Notes: generated by a model from the letters alone, not told the origin. A DNA stretch of 64,000 nucleotides from Pseudarthrobacter sp. W1I19 (GCF_030817835.1 NZ_JAUSZR010000001.1:1922001-1986000); one strand, 5' to 3'; numbered from the stretch's first letter, positions 1 to 9,814 are shown. Program-made: numbers and translations.

Positions 1-676
1 TGTCCACTCCAAGAACGGGCTCCTGACCACCGTCGGCTACAAACTGGGAGATGCCGCACCGCACTACGCCCTGGAAGGCTCCATCGCCGTCACCGGCTCG
101 CTGATCCAGTGGCTGCGCGACAACCTGGGCATGATCAGCAGCGCGCCCGAAGTCGAAACCCTCGCCGCATCCGTGAAGGACAACGGCGGCGTGTATATCG
201 TCCCGGCCTTCTCCGGACTCTTCGCGCCGTACTGGCGTCCGGATGCCCGCGGTGCAATCGTGGGCCTCACCCGGTTCGTCAACAAGAACCACATCGCCCG
301 CGCTGCGCTCGAAGCCACCGCCTTCCAGACCCGCGAGGTGCTTGACGCCGTCAACGCGGACTCCGGTGTTCCGCTCTCCGAATTGAAGGTCGACGGCGGC
401 ATGGTGGCCAACGATGCGCTCATGCAGTTCCAGGCGGACATCCTTGGCGTGCCGGTGATCCGGCCGAAGGTGGTCGAGACCACGGCCCTCGGAGCCGCCT
501 ACGCTGCCGGCCTTGCCGTGGACTTCTGGAAGGACCTCGGCGAGCTGTCAGCCAACTGGTCCGAGGACAAGCGCTGGGAGCCACAGATGGACCAGGCGGA
601 GCAGGACCGCCAGATGCGGCTCTGGAAGAAGGCAGTCACCAAGTCCATGGACTGGGTGGACGAGGACGTGCACTAG
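1..676 (+). CDS. glpK: Glycerol kinase, C-terminal part (5' end outside window)
   Basis: Frame 2 is open from the first base to the TAG at 674. It encodes the last 224 residues of an FGGY-family carbohydrate kinase, which phosphorylates glycerol with ATP to glycerol 3-phosphate in the cytoplasm. Visible signatures are GYKLGD and [32 protein letters not shown], and the C-terminal FGGY signature ([19 protein letters not shown]) followed by [17 protein letters not shown], all typical of GlpK rather than xylulokinase. The family is about 500 residues, so slightly over half is missing. It converges with the minus-strand gene ending at 705. Family call is secure. Confidence 0.95.
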   Translation, partial: VHSKNGLLTTVGYKLGDAAPHYALEGSIAVTGSLIQWLRDNLGMISSAPEVETLAASVKDNGGVYIVPAFSGLFAPYWRPDARGAIVGLTRFVNKNHIARAALEATAFQTREVLDAVNADSGVPLSELKVDGGMVANDALMQFQADILGVPVIRPKVVETTALGAAYAAGLAVDFWKDLGELSANWSEDKRWEPQMDQAEQDRQMRLWKKAVTKSMDWVDEDVH

Positions 677-704
677 CCTCTTTGCGGTTTTGGCGCCCGT
701 CGCG

Positions 705-2998
705 TCAGTCCTCATCCGGTTCTATGGTGCCGGCGTTTCCGTCGACTGTTACCAGTTGGCCGGTGCGGAGCATGCGGGTGGCGTTGCCGGTGCCCACTAC
801 TGCGGGGATGCCGTACTCGCGGGCTACGAGGGAGGCGTGGGCGGCGAGGTTGCCTGTATCCGTGACCACCGCCGCCGCTGATGCGAACAGCGGGGTCCAC
901 GCCGGAGCCGTTGCCCTGGCTACGAGTACTTCGCCCTGCTGGAAGCTGGAAAAGTCGGCAGGACTGTCCACGATGCGGACCCGGCCTCGTGCCCTTCCCG
1001 GGCTTGCCGGGTGGCCGAGCAGCGCCCCCGGCGGCGCCTTGCGTGTACTGCGTGCAGCGTCGGCCAGGCGCTCAAAGGCATTGCCCAGGATGGGAAGAGT
1101 GCCGAGAATGAGCGGCGCATCGAGCTTGCGCTGCCGCAGCCAGTCGGCCCGGCGCCGGGACACTGCATCCTGTTGGGGTGGCGCGTCGGTCCGCACGTCC
1201 GCCCTGGTCAGGAAGTAGACGTCGTCCTGTCTGTCGATAACGCCCGCCAGCGTCAATTCTGCCCCGATCTGCGCGGCGCACCGGCGCAGCAGGGGCCAGC
1301 CGAGCGTGAAGTCGCGCGCCTGCTCCTCCCGCAGCAGGGCATAGTGCTGTGCGACGGCCAGGAGGGTGTCGAACCGGCCCAGGCGTCGGGTGCCCTGCAG
1401 GAGACGGCGGCAGGCGGCCTCCGCTGCCTGGCGCCGTTCCACGGCCGTTGCTGCGGCAGCCGGTGCCGCATTCCGGCCATCCGCCTCGACTCCATCGCCG
1501 CGGCTCTGCTGTTCTTCGCCCGCCGTCGGTTGGTACCAGTCCAGGCTGTAGACCGCATGCGGTAGCCGGGGCGGGGGCTTTGGCATCAGGCCGCCGAGCA
1601 GGACCTGGTAGCCCCCGGCGTCCGGTGTTTCCTGCTGCCGTTCCTTCAGCCCTGGCGCCAGGTGCTTGCGCCAGAAGCGTGCCAGCACCGCTTCCATCTT
1701 CCAGGCGGCGCCGCCTGCAGCGGAGAAGTACCAGAGGTATTCGCCCGCCGCGCGGGCTATCTGCTCAACCAGGGAGATGAGCTCCGGCAGGTTGGCTGTT
1801 CCCGCGCCGGTCAGCCGTGTCGCGGCGAGGCTGCGGTAGCGAGGGAGGAAAACGTTCCGCCATTCTTGCTCGAGTCCGCCAAGCACTGCCCGGTCGGCTC
1901 CGGCAGGATCCACCATGGGACGGAGCACAGAGTTGAAGATGTAGGGCAGCGGGCGCAGGGAGCCGCTGAACAGCATGTGGGGGAGTGTCGTCGGGCTCGG
2001 CGGCGCCACGAAGTACCACCCGTTGACTGCAGCGTGTCCCATCGGGATGCTGATGCCTGAAGAGCGGAAGACCGCCTCGTTGTAGCCCTTGTCAATAAGG
2101 GGGACCAGCCAGTCCATGAACAGCGGGGTTACGGGCTCGGGCAGCCATTCACCCATCCGGAAGTTCCGGAGCCAGACGCCTTTGCCCGGCGGCTTCCAGC
2201 TGACCGGTTCCGGAACAGCAGTCATGGGCCGCGCCTGAAGGATGTGTATCCGGCCGTTCCGGTCCAGGGCCCACTCAACGTCCTGGGGAGTACCAAAATG
2301 CCGGGCGACGTTCCGGACATCGGCCGCCACCGCCGTCGCGCTTTCCGCGGTGAGGACGCCGCCGGCTCCGCCCGTTCTACGGACCTGCCCACGCCGCACC
2401 ACCCAGTCCTCGCCGGCCTCTGTCCCGGCTACAAGGCTCTCCCCAGCCCTGGTACGGCCGCAATGACTGTTTCGTCCCGGGCGCCGGTCAGGGGATTGGC
2501 CGTGAACGCCACGCCCGCTGCTGCGGCATCCACCATCTGCTGGACCAGAACGGCCATCCCGCCGCTGCCCGGCATCCTCCCGGCGTCGAAATTTTCGTGG
2601 GCCTCCTGGTAGGCCCGTACCCGGCCGGCTTCGGCGGATTCGAAGCAGCGGGCCACTGCCAAAACCAGACCTGCCGCATCCACCCCCAGATAGTTCTCGT
2701 ACATCCCGGCATAGGAAGCGCCCGGAAGGTCCTCGGCAGCTGCGGAGGAGCGCACAGCGTATGGCCCCGGACCGGCGTTCCGCGCGGCCGCCTGCAGGCG
2801 CAACGCCCAGTCCTCCCGGCCGGAACCCTCCAGCATTGCTGCGCGGGTAACAACGAATCCCGGCGGGACGGAGAAACCCGCAGCGCGGAGCGCTGACAGT
2901 GCCGCCGCCTTGCCGCCCGCTTGCTCCCGGCGCAGGGCGGGGGACGCGCCGAGCGGAGGCAGCTCAAGGACTGCGTCGTCACCCGTATCGTCGCCCAT
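705..2998 (-). pseudogene. Rifampin phosphotransferase / PEP-synthase-like protein, split by a single-base frameshift
   Basis: Reading leftwards from ATG 2998, an ATP-grasp domain (GGKAAALSALRAAGFSVPPGF, YAVRSSAAAEDLPGASYAG) runs to VIAAVPGLG, then hits a stop in the wrong frame. The other frame continues at once with GESLVAGTEAGEDWVV, HILQARPM, a long middle domain and a C-terminal swivelling phosphohistidine domain (VTDTGNLAAHASLVAREYG, IPAVVG). The joint is a run of four C on the plus strand at 2441-2444; one more base restores a protein of about 760 residues. The order ATP-binding, middle, His domain, without the PEP-binding TIM barrel, matches rifampin phosphotransferases better than true PEP synthase. 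It is divergent from leuS. A real mutation and a homopolymer sequencing error cannot be told apart here. Confidence 0.8.
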
Positions 2999-3102
2999 GG
3001 AGTCACCTGCCGGATCAGGGGCCGCGCGGCCCGGCCCAAGTCTAGTTACGCCGGGAAGGCCCGGTACAGGCCGGGAGCTCAGCCGGGCCCGCACAGGTGC
3101 GC

Positions 3103-3108
3103 TAAAGT
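3103..3108 (+). promoter_or_regulatory. -10 element of the leuS leader transcript
   Basis: TAAAGT fits the actinobacterial TANNNT -10 box and ends six bases before ATG 3115, the spacing expected for a leaderless transcript starting at that ATG. No good -35 was seen. Confidence 0.5.
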
Positions 3109-3114
3109 AGTTCC

Positions 3115-3141
3115 ATGCGTGCGATCCTTCTGCTTAGTTAG
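3115..3141 (+). CDS. Leucine-rich leader peptide upstream of leuS
   Basis: A nine-codon reading frame encodes Met-Arg-Ala-Ile-Leu-Leu-Leu-Ser and ends in TAG. Three consecutive leucine codons (CTT CTG CTT), two of them the less used CTT in this GC-rich genome, would stall the ribosome when charged Leu-tRNA is short. It sits between a leaderless -10 box and a hairpin with a T run, and lies upstream of leucyl-tRNA synthetase. This is the arrangement of ribosome-mediated attenuation; role inferred from position and codons. Confidence 0.7.
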   Translation: MRAILLLS

Positions 3142-3177
3142 CCGCCCGGCGTCCGAAACAACGGATAACCGTGCGGC

Positions 3178-3203
3178 AGCCCCTCCCTGGCGAGGGGCTT
3201 TTG
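3178..3203 (+). terminator. Attenuator hairpin before leuS
   Basis: AGCCCCTC pairs with GAGGGGCT around a six-base loop and is followed by TTTT. It starts 36 bases after the leader-peptide stop. A ribosome stalled on the Leu codons could favour an alternative upstream pairing and let transcription run into leuS. Confidence 0.65.
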
Positions 3204-3250
3204 TGTGTCCGGGCGTGTTTCCGGGCCGGCAGCAGGAGGATCAGGCCGTT

Positions 3251-3271
3251 ATGGCAGCACAGATGCCGTAA
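3251..3271 (+). CDS. Possible six-residue upstream ORF with strong ribosome-binding site
   Basis: ATG 3251 follows AGGAGGA (3234-3240) by ten bases and encodes Met-Ala-Ala-Gln-Met-Pro before TAA, 20 bases ahead of the leuS GTG. Its ribosome-binding site is better than that of leuS, so it could act by translational coupling; it could also be chance. Confidence 0.35.
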   Translation: MAAQMP

Positions 3272-3291
3272 CAGAACAGAAGAGGGCAGCA

Positions 3292-5820
3292 GTGGGCGTT
3301 CAGCCGGAGACAGAGACCGGAACAGCAGCAACAGTGCAGGCGGAGGTGCCCGAGGAGGGCACGTACAGCTTTGCCGCCATGGAGGCCAAATGGCCCCAGG
3401 TATGGGAAGACCTCAAGGTCTTCACCCCCCTGGATGATGGGTCCCGGGAGCGCCGCTACGTGCTGGACATGTTTCCGTACCCGTCCGGCGACCTGCACAT
3501 GGGCCACGCCGAAGCGTTCGCCATGGGCGACGTGGTGGCACGCTACCTGCGCCAGAAGGGGTACGACGTCCTGCACCCCATCGGTTGGGACTCCTTTGGC
3601 CTGCCCGCGGAAAACGCCGCCATCAAGCGCAACGCCCACCCCAGCGAGTGGACCTACGCCAACATCGACACCCAGGCAGCGTCCTTCAAGCGGTACGCCA
3701 TTTCCGCTGACTGGTCGCGCCGCCTGCACACCTCGGACCCCGAGTACTACCGCTGGACCCAGTGGCTGTTCAAGCGCTTCTATGAGCGCGGCCTGGCCTA
3801 CCGGAAGAACTCCCCGGTCAACTGGTGCCCCAAGGACCAGACTGTTCTGGCGAACGAGCAGGTAGTCAACGGCGCCTGCGAGCGCTGCGGCACCACCGTC
3901 ACCAAGAAGTCCCTCAACCAGTGGTACTTCAAGATCACCGAATACGCCGACCGGCTGCTGGACGACATGGAGCAGCTGCGCGGCCACTGGCCCGAGCGTG
4001 TCCTGGCGATGCAGAAGAACTGGATCGGCCGGTCCGAGGGTGCGCACGTCAACTTCGTGATCGAGGCCGACGGCGGCAAGCCCGCCAAAGAGGTCACCGT
4101 CTTCACCACACGCCCCGACACCCTGTACGGCGCAACGTTCTTTGTGGTGGCAGCGGACGCGCCGCTCGCCGTCGAGCTCGTCACGGAGGAGCACTCCGCT
4201 GCCCTGGACGAATACCGCGAGCAGGTCAAGGCACTCTCGGAAATCGAACGGCAGTCCACGGAGCGTGAAAAGACCGGCGTCTTCACCGGCCGGTACGCGA
4301 TCAACCCGCTGAACGGGGAAAAGTTGCCGGTCTGGGCCGCGGACTACGTCCTGGCCGATTACGGCACGGGCGCGATCATGGCCGTCCCCGCCCACGACCA
4401 GCGGGACCTGGATTTTGCCCGCACGTTCGACCTTCCCGTCCGGGCTGTCCTGGACACGGGTGAGGAAGACCCTGCAGTGTCCGGCACCGCTACTGCGGGG
4501 GAGGGGACGCTGATCAACTCCGGTGACCTGGATGGACTGCCCAAGGCCGAAGCCATCCCGGCAGCGATCGCCATCCTGGAACGCCAGGGCACCGGGGAGA
4601 AGTACGTGAACTTCCGCCTGCGTGACTGGCTGCTCAGCCGCCAGCGCTTCTGGGGCACTCCCATCCCGATCATCCACTGCCCGTCCTGTGGTGAGGTTCC
4701 CGTCCCTGACGAGCAGCTGCCCGTCACGCTGCCCTCCGACCTGCGCGGCGAGGACCTCTCGCCGAAGGGCACCTCACCCCTGGCTGCGGCCGAAGCCTGG
4801 GTCAACGTCGAATGCCCGTCCTGCCACGGGCCGGCCAAGCGGGACACGGACACCATGGACACCTTCGTGGACTCGTCCTGGTACTTCCTGCGGTTCGTCT
4901 CGCCGCAGTACACCGAAGGCCCGTTCGACCCCGAAAAGATCAACGACTGGATGCCGGTGGGCCAGTACGTGGGCGGCGTTGAGCACGCCATCCTGCACTT
5001 GCTGTACGCCCGGTTCTTCACCAAGGTCATCAATGACCTCGGAATGATCGAGGCCAACGAGCCCTTCAGCGCGCTCCTGAACCAGGGCCAGGTGCTCAAC
5101 GGCGGCAAGGCCATGAGCAAGTCGCTGGGCAATGGCGTGGACCTCGGCGAGCAGCTGGACAAGTACGGGGTTGACGCCGTCCGGCTGACCATGATCTTCG
5201 CCTCCCCGCCCGAGGACGACGTCGACTGGGCCGACGTTTCGCCCTCCGGCTCAGCGAAGTTCCTGGCCCGCGCCTGGCGCCTCGCCCAGGACGTATCCAG
5301 TGCGCCGGGCGTCGACGTCACCACCGGTGACCGCGCCCTGCGGTCAGTCACGCACCGGACCATCGCTGACGCGGCTGAACTGCTGGACGCCAACAAGTTC
5401 AACGTGGTGGTGGCCAAGCTGATGGAGCTGGTGAACGCCACCCGGAAGGCCATCGACTCCGGTGCCGGCGGTGCCGACCCGGCAGTCCGGGAAGCCGCAG
5501 AAGCTGTTGCCGTCATCCTGAGCCTCTTTGCTCCCTACACGGCCGAGGATATGTGGAACGTCCTGGGGCACCCGGCCTCGGTGGCCAACGCCGGCTGGCC
5601 GGCCCACGACGCTTCACTCCTTGTGCAGGACACCGTCACCGCCGTTGTGCAGGTCCAGGGCAAGGTGCGGGACCGGCTTGAGGTCTCCCCGGATGTTTCC
5701 GAGGACCAGTTGCGGGAACTGGCGCTGGCCTCGGACAACGTCCAGCGCGCCCTCGACGGCCGGGGCATCCGCACGGTCATCGTCCGCGCCCCTAAACTGG
5801 TCAACATCGTCCCGGCTTAG
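3292..5820 (+). CDS. leuS: Leucyl-tRNA synthetase
   Basis: Class I aminoacyl-tRNA synthetase charging tRNA-Leu with leucine in the cytoplasm. Starting at GTG 3292, preceded by GAGGG, the protein has 842 residues, normal for bacterial LeuRS; an upstream in-frame ATG at 3205 would cover the attenuator and is unlikely. The HIGH motif is HMGH at residues 69-72 inside [15 protein letters not shown]. The editing (CP1) domain shows [13 protein letters not shown] and [26 protein letters not shown] and [10 protein letters not shown] are also family blocks. The KMSKS loop reads AMSKS at 607-611, so the first lysine is replaced but the catalytically important second one is kept. Expression is probably controlled by the leader peptide and attenuator upstream. 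Confidence 0.97.
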   Translation: MGVQPETETGTAATVQAEVPEEGTYSFAAMEAKWPQVWEDLKVFTPLDDGSRERRYVLDMFPYPSGDLHMGHAEAFAMGDVVARYLRQKGYDVLHPIGWDSFGLPAENAAIKRNAHPSEWTYANIDTQAASFKRYAISADWSRRLHTSDPEYYRWTQWLFKRFYERGLAYRKNSPVNWCPKDQTVLANEQVVNGACERCGTTVTKKSLNQWYFKITEYADRLLDDMEQLRGHWPERVLAMQKNWIGRSEGAHVNFVIEADGGKPAKEVTVFTTRPDTLYGATFFVVAADAPLAVELVTEEHSAALDEYREQVKALSEIERQSTEREKTGVFTGRYAINPLNGEKLPVWAADYVLADYGTGAIMAVPAHDQRDLDFARTFDLPVRAVLDTGEEDPAVSGTATAGEGTLINSGDLDGLPKAEAIPAAIAILERQGTGEKYVNFRLRDWLLSRQRFWGTPIPIIHCPSCGEVPVPDEQLPVTLPSDLRGEDLSPKGTSPLAAAEAWVNVECPSCHGPAKRDTDTMDTFVDSSWYFLRFVSPQYTEGPFDPEKINDWMPVGQYVGGVEHAILHLLYARFFTKVINDLGMIEANEPFSALLNQGQVLNGGKAMSKSLGNGVDLGEQLDKYGVDAVRLTMIFASPPEDDVDWADVSPSGSAKFLARAWRLAQDVSSAPGVDVTTGDRALRSVTHRTIADAAELLDANKFNVVVAKLMELVNATRKAIDSGAGGADPAVREAAEAVAVILSLFAPYTAEDMWNVLGHPASVANAGWPAHDASLLVQDTVTAVVQVQGKVRDRLEVSPDVSEDQLRELALASDNVQRALDGRGIRTVIVRAPKLVNIVPA

Positions 5821-5829
5821 GCTGGACCG

Positions 5830-5853
5830 GGCCGCCGGAAACCTCCGGCGGCC
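5830..5853 (+). terminator. GC-rich hairpin after leuS
   Basis: GGCCGCCGG and CCGGCGGCC form a perfect nine-pair stem with a six-base loop nine bases after the leuS stop. There is no T run, as is common for actinobacterial terminators, so termination may be partial; degV starts 23 bases later. Confidence 0.5.
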
Positions 5854-5875
5854 TGCTTGACCCCAGGAGGCCCCC

Positions 5876-6871
5876 TTGCCCCACCGCGACGCCGCCGCCT
5901 GGCCCTGGTTCCGGGCGCGCGTAGCCGCCATGCGCGCCAAGCAGGACGACGCCCGGCGGGGCAGCGCCGCAACCCGGCCGGACGCCGTCGTACGGACTGC
6001 CGTGGTGACCGATTCCGCGTCTGCTTTGCCCGCTGACTGGTCGGCGGATCTCACTGGTGACGGGCGCCTGACGATCATCCCCATGCCCGTGATGGTGGGC
6101 GAGGAGATCTACGGCGAGGGTGAGGACGATATTTCGGAGACCATCGCGCTGGCACTGGCCAGCGGCACCTCCGTAAAAACCTCCCGGCCCTCGCCCGGAC
6201 AGTTCGAACAGGCGTACCTGGGCGCGCAGCGCCGCGGCTATGAGGCAGTAGTCTCCGTGCATATTTCCGGAGGCCTGTCCGGGACGGCGGACGCGGCGCG
6301 CCTGGCGGCGGCCCGCGTGGGCATTCCCGTGGAAGTGGTCGATTCAGCAACAGTAGGCATGGCGCTCGGCATGGCAGTGCAGGCGAGTGTCCGCGCGGCG
6401 GCGGAAGGCGCAGAAGCCGGGACGGTGGCCGCTGCGGCGGCGGACCAGGCAGCCCGAACCAGGGTCTATTTCTACGTTCCCAGCCTGGAGCAGCTCCGCC
6501 GCGGCGGTCGGATTGGAGCGGCAGCTTCGCTCTGGGGCACCATGCTGGCCATCAAACCCATTCTGGCAGTCGAGGACGGCAGGATCGTACCGCTGGAAAA
6601 GGTCCGGTCCGCTGCCAAGGCGGTCGCGCGCCTCGAGGAAATTGTCGCTGCCGACGCCGCCGCACGGCCGGACGGGGTGCGGTTGGCCGTCCATCACTTC
6701 GGAAACCCGGCAGAGGCCCAGAGCCTCGCGGCACGGCTGGAAGCGGCGTTGCCGCAGTGCCCCCCTGCCCAGATCAGTTCCCTTCCCGCCGTACTCGCGG
6801 CTCATGCGGGCCTTGGTGTCCTGGCCGTGATTGTGGGCAGCGGCAGCAGCGTGGTTGAGGGTAGAGCTTAA
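5876..6871 (+). CDS. DegV family fatty-acid-binding protein
   Basis: TTG start preceded by CAGGAGG with good spacing; 331 residues. DegV/FakB proteins bind a fatty acid and present it to the kinase FakA for entry into phospholipid synthesis; that role is family knowledge. Visible blocks are RTAVVTDSASALPADW near residue 40, the PGQFEQAYLGA region, VVSVHISGGLSGTADAARLA, and the C-terminal FYVPSLEQLRRGGRIGAAAS with LAIKPILAVEDGRIVPLEKV. The first 35 residues are an Arg/Ala-rich extension. It sits between leuS and comEA, an order common in Micrococcaceae. Confidence 0.93.
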   Translation: MPHRDAAAWPWFRARVAAMRAKQDDARRGSAATRPDAVVRTAVVTDSASALPADWSADLTGDGRLTIIPMPVMVGEEIYGEGEDDISETIALALASGTSVKTSRPSPGQFEQAYLGAQRRGYEAVVSVHISGGLSGTADAARLAAARVGIPVEVVDSATVGMALGMAVQASVRAAAEGAEAGTVAAAAADQAARTRVYFYVPSLEQLRRGGRIGAAASLWGTMLAIKPILAVEDGRIVPLEKVRSAAKAVARLEEIVAADAAARPDGVRLAVHHFGNPAEAQSLAARLEAALPQCPPAQISSLPAVLAAHAGLGVLAVIVGSGSSVVEGRA

Positions 6872-6951
6872 GGCTCCGGATAGGGACACCCTTTCCACAT
6901 AGCAGGGCCTTGCCCTGTCGTGGGGTGCGGCGTGTCCCTAGCGTGGGGTGC

Positions 6952-7794
6952 ATGTCACGCCGGGATGCTGGAGCCGCAGGTCAGCAGGCGCGCCATGCCA
7001 GGAACCGGCTGGAGGCCACGCTGGGCGCCAGTGCCCGCGGGCTCCTCGTTGAGGAGGACGGGCCTGCCTTCGAATACCGGGGCACGCCTGGTCCCGATGC
7101 TGGCGCTGACACCGTCGGCGGTGGAAGTCATACCCAAGCCCGCGACGCCGGCCTGGCCATCCGGTGGCGCCTTGGCCTGCGGCTTGCCGTGCTCCTGGGC
7201 ATCCTTGCCGTGGCGGGGGGTGCCTGGTTCTGGTGGCAGGCGGCGTCCGGGCGGCCCGAGATCCTTCCCCTGAGTGGCGTCGGCCCGGAGACCACAGCCA
7301 AAACTGGTGAGGACGGCACATCCGCTGAGGATGGCGGGGGCGGGAGCCGGGCCGGTCCCTCGCCCGGAGCGCCCGCCGAGGCGCTGCCGGGAACGCAGGA
7401 AAGCGCGCCGGCCGGCACGGCAGTGGTGCATGTTGCCGGGGCCGTGGTGCGGCCGGGGGTGGTGCAGTTGCCGGCAGGGAGCCGTGTGCACGATGCCGTC
7501 GCGGCGGCAGGAGGAGGAAGTCCCGGCGCCGACCTGGACCGCCTGAACCTTGCTGCAATGGTGGAGGACGGACAAAAGATTCATGTCCCGCGGCAGGGCG
7601 AAGTGGTGGTGCCCGGCAGTGCCGGGGAAGCCGGAGCCCCGGACGCAGGAGACTCCGCGGACGGACGCGCGGTGCCGGGTTCAAAGGTGAACCTGAATAC
7701 GGCCGGAGTGGAGGAACTGGACGGTCTGCCGAAGGTCGGCCCCGTGCTGGCACAGCGCATCGTGGACTGGACGATTATCTTCAGAAGTAGCTGA
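6952..7794 (+). pseudogene. comEA: comEA, 5' fragment truncated by prophage insertion
   Basis: ComEA is the membrane-anchored DNA receptor of natural transformation. ATG 6952 gives an N-terminal cytoplasmic stretch, one membrane helix (LRLAVLLGILAVAGGAWFWW), a Gly/Ala-rich linker, an SLBB domain (VVHVAGAVVRPGVVQLPAGS to GQKIHVP) and the first helix-hairpin-helix motif VNLNTAGVEELDGLPKVGP. After AQRIVDW (7770) the sequence becomes unrelated and stops eight codons later. The missing second hairpin, starting VVWRKEHGPFKAVEELDAI, is found at 53,567. The break therefore removes half of the (HhH)2 DNA-binding module. A further in-frame start at 6910 is less likely. Confidence 0.92.
7762..7770 (+). 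other. attL-side crossover site of the prophage in comEA
   Basis: GTGGACTGG at the host-prophage border matches GTGGTCTGG at 53,567-53,575 except for the central base. Host comEA codons run up to this point and prophage sequence begins after it. A short imperfect core is what a large serine integrase leaves. Confidence 0.75.
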
Positions 7795-7965
7795 AACAGC
7801 AGCTACATAGGCACCACTACTTGCACCGCACCACGCCAGTAACGCCGTCGGCCGAGGGTACAGCGCAAATAAATACTATTTAAAGAAAATTCCGCGATTC
7901 TCCTGATTAATCTGGCGGCTTCGTTGTTGTACATAAGACCACTCGCAGAGAGAAAGGAGGTCAGC

Positions 7966-7998
7966 TTGATAGCCCGCATCCTCAAGCCCCCGACCTGA
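7966..7998 (+). CDS. Tiny ORF at the prophage left end
   Basis: TTG 7966 lies five bases after a very strong AAAGGAGGT and encodes ten residues (Met-Ile-Ala-Arg-Ile-Leu-Lys-Pro-Pro-Thr). The TTG-ATA start after AAGGAGG is repeated at 15,377 in front of a clear gene. The rest of 7771-8013 shows no gene; it contains an A+T-rich stretch at 7868-7890. It could be a leader peptide or a vestige of an early gene. Confidence 0.3.
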   Translation: MIARILKPPT

Positions 7999-8013
7999 GC
8001 CCAGCCCACTCAA

Positions 8014-8472
8014 GTGAGAGCGAAGAACCCCTCCATGAAAAACAGCCACTGTAAAGCAAACGCCTTAGCCGAAGAGTTCGAAAGCATCGCCCGCAAACGG
8101 GGCATAATCACGCTAAGTCTGTACCCGATACTCAGCCAGGTACTAGCGTCCCCTTGCGACTGCGGAGACGGATGTGCCGTCTCCAATTTGAAGAAGCTCA
8201 TCGCTGGATTCAATCAGCGAGTGAGGTTCGTTGACGGATTCACCATCACACCGGAACAGGGCCGCGAAGCCTTGGAACACTTCCTGTTCGATGGTGGCTC
8301 TGTAGTCAATCGCCGCAATTACATCATCGCGGTGATCTTTGAGATTGACCCGGACAGCCGACGGGGCTGGGACCAGGGAACATTTAAGCGTGAGAACCAG
8401 CGGCGGCTGCTTTTCGCTCTTGCCGAGCATCTACTGGACGACGAGACCGCGGACGATGAGGAGGCCGCGTAG
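8014..8472 (+). CDS. Hypothetical prophage protein
   Basis: First sizeable gene of the prophage left arm, up to 152 residues from GTG 8014; ATG 8035 gives 145 residues and is equally plausible because neither has a clear ribosome-binding site. It is predicted soluble, with a CDCGDGC cluster near residue 45-50 that could bind metal and a very acidic C-terminus (DDETADDEEAA). Family not recognised. It is followed by a strong terminator, so it forms a one-gene unit. Confidence 0.7.
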   Translation: MRAKNPSMKNSHCKANALAEEFESIARKRGIITLSLYPILSQVLASPCDCGDGCAVSNLKKLIAGFNQRVRFVDGFTITPEQGREALEHFLFDGGSVVNRRNYIIAVIFEIDPDSRRGWDQGTFKRENQRRLLFALAEHLLDDETADDEEAA

Positions 8473-8483
8473 TTAACAACCGA

Positions 8484-8526
8484 CGAAAGCGCCCCCTTTT
8501 CTAGAGAGGGGGCGCTTTCGTGTTTT
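8484..8526 (+). terminator. Strong rho-independent terminator
   Basis: CGAAAGCGCCCCC pairs with GGGGGCGCTTTCG, 13 uninterrupted pairs, followed by TGTTTT. It closes the transcription unit of the preceding gene. Confidence 0.9.
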
Positions 8527-8666
8527 AGCCAATAAATGAATCCATTTTTACCAAAACTTCGCCTTTTTACCCTGTTTAGTTTGACTCGGCTATTCGGGCT
8601 CTTAGCTTGAGACTTGATGTATCAATACCGGCGGAAACGGTCGGTATAAACACCAAGGAGGCAGAG

Positions 8667-8975
8667 ATGGCTGAAGAAATTGCGAGAGGCCCCAGACGGG
8701 TTTATCGCGGGGCAGATGTCCGGCGCGGCGCAGCAGTGGTTCTCCGCGAAATTCGGCGGGCAGAGATACAACGGGCTTGGGTAGCCGATTACCGCATCCA
8801 TGGAGGCAAGGCACTCGCGGCCGACGCCGGCGAGAACTACGTGGGCCTTCGCGCTGAGTTCAGCAACCACATCCAGGAAGACCCAGGTGCGGAAGCTGGC
8901 TTGGCCCTCTTCGAGGGCATGTACGTCGCCGGGGCTGCCGACATCATCGGTGACTACATGGATGGTGAGAAGTGA
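8667..8975 (+). CDS. Hypothetical prophage protein
   Basis: ATG 8667 has an AAGGAGG six bases upstream; 102 residues. N-terminal third is Arg-rich (RGPRRVYRGADVRRGAAVVL), the rest is helical and acidic with no membrane segment. Family not recognised. It starts a run of four overlapping genes (8667-9814) that must be cotranscribed and translationally coupled. Confidence 0.75.
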   Translation: MAEEIARGPRRVYRGADVRRGAAVVLREIRRAEIQRAWVADYRIHGGKALAADAGENYVGLRAEFSNHIQEDPGAEAGLALFEGMYVAGAADIIGDYMDGEK

Positions 8976-9157
8976 GCGCCGACCAACGCCAAGCGGCCGC
9001 CCGTGAACTCCGCAAGGTGAAGAAAATTATGAAGCGGCTGAGTCGACTTTACCCGGAGCTTTCCACCACCCTCAGCATCCAGGAGCGGCGATTTATCCGT
9101 TCCGTCGCCGCCGCCATCATGGTGGCCGAATCAGCAGGAGAGCGTGATGGGACGTGA
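8972..9157 (+). CDS. Small hypothetical prophage protein
   Basis: GTG 8972 overlaps the previous stop as GTGA. 61 residues, basic N-terminal half (ELRKVKKIMKRLSRLYPEL) and a hydrophobic Ala-rich C-terminus. No family recognised. Confidence 0.65.
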   Translation: MSADQRQAAARELRKVKKIMKRLSRLYPELSTTLSIQERRFIRSVAAAIMVAESAGERDGT

Positions 9158-9650
9158 CGCAGGAATATCTTTCCATGGCCTAGAGCGGAATCGGCATGGC
9201 ATCTTTTGTGACTGCCCCGCCTGCGAGGCTCAGAGAGAACTCAAGCGGATGGAGTTCAAGAAAATCGCTGTTAGAGCCGAGGCAGCCGAACTCCACAAGA
9301 GAAACGAAGCACAAGCCGCCTTTATCGCAGGGCTCGCGGGCCTGTGTTTGTTGGCTGGCATTTTCTACTGGGGAGCGCTTTGGATTTACAATACGCCGAC
9401 CTTGGCCTATTCGGCGCCTAACGAAACCGGGCTAGATCCTATCCTTTTCCTCCAGGCTTTGGGAATGGACCCCTGGGCAATCGCAGTGCCTTGCGGCGGT
9501 ACCCCTCTGCTACTCGCGGTTGCGGGTTACGTCGCTTCCGACCTCCGTTTCGAAAAGTGCTGGAAGGCGCGGGCACGGCGAAAGCTCCGTGTTCTCAGAA
9601 AAGACACCTTGGCTGATGCGAAGCAGCTGATGAAGGAGCGGCGGCGGTGA
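9144..9650 (+). CDS. Membrane protein with two predicted helices
   Basis: GTG 9144 (or ATG 9147) overlaps the preceding gene; 168 residues. The N-terminus has CDCPACEAQ, a small Cys cluster, followed by a charged helix. Two hydrophobic stretches, AAFIAGLAGLCLLAGIFYWG and AIAVPCGGTPLLLAVAGYVA, flank an external loop of about 35 residues. The C-terminus is strongly basic (RARRKLRVLRK, MKERRR). Function unknown; the coupled downstream gene is also a membrane protein, suggesting a two-part membrane complex. Confidence 0.75.
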   Translation: MMGRDAGISFHGLERNRHGIFCDCPACEAQRELKRMEFKKIAVRAEAAELHKRNEAQAAFIAGLAGLCLLAGIFYWGALWIYNTPTLAYSAPNETGLDPILFLQALGMDPWAIAVPCGGTPLLLAVAGYVASDLRFEKCWKARARRKLRVLRKDTLADAKQLMKERRR

Positions 9651-9814
9651 AGTACCTCAAGGAAATCCGCACGATGCTTCTGACCGCCGTGCTGGTGGTC
9701 GTGATGATGAACATCCTCATGGCAATCATTCAGCCCTGGCTCCCGGTAATTTTGGTCTGCCTCGTGGTGGTCACTGCTGGATGGTTCTTCTACAGCCGGG
9801 CCACCAAACTTTGA
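9647..9814 (+). CDS. Small two-helix membrane protein
   Basis: GTG 9647 overlaps the upstream stop (GTGA). 55 residues made almost entirely of two hydrophobic helices (TMLLTAVLVVVMMNILMAII and LPVILVCLVVVTAGWFFY) joined by QPW, with basic ends. Size and topology resemble small phage holins or membrane accessory proteins, but it is far from the amidase, so no function is claimed. Confidence 0.7.
   Translation: MKYLKEIRTMLLTAVLVVVMMNILMAIIQPWLPVILVCLVVVTAGWFFYSRATKL

Noticed and set aside
3241..4677. 478-residue minus-strand frame opposite leuS
   Set aside because: Shadow of leuS: low-complexity Val/Gly/Asp pattern, no ribosome-binding site, and the plus strand encodes clear LeuRS motifs.
8484..8526. 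CRISPR repeat or attenuator reading of the strong hairpin
   Set aside because: Single copy, perfect stem followed by T run after a stop codon: a terminator.
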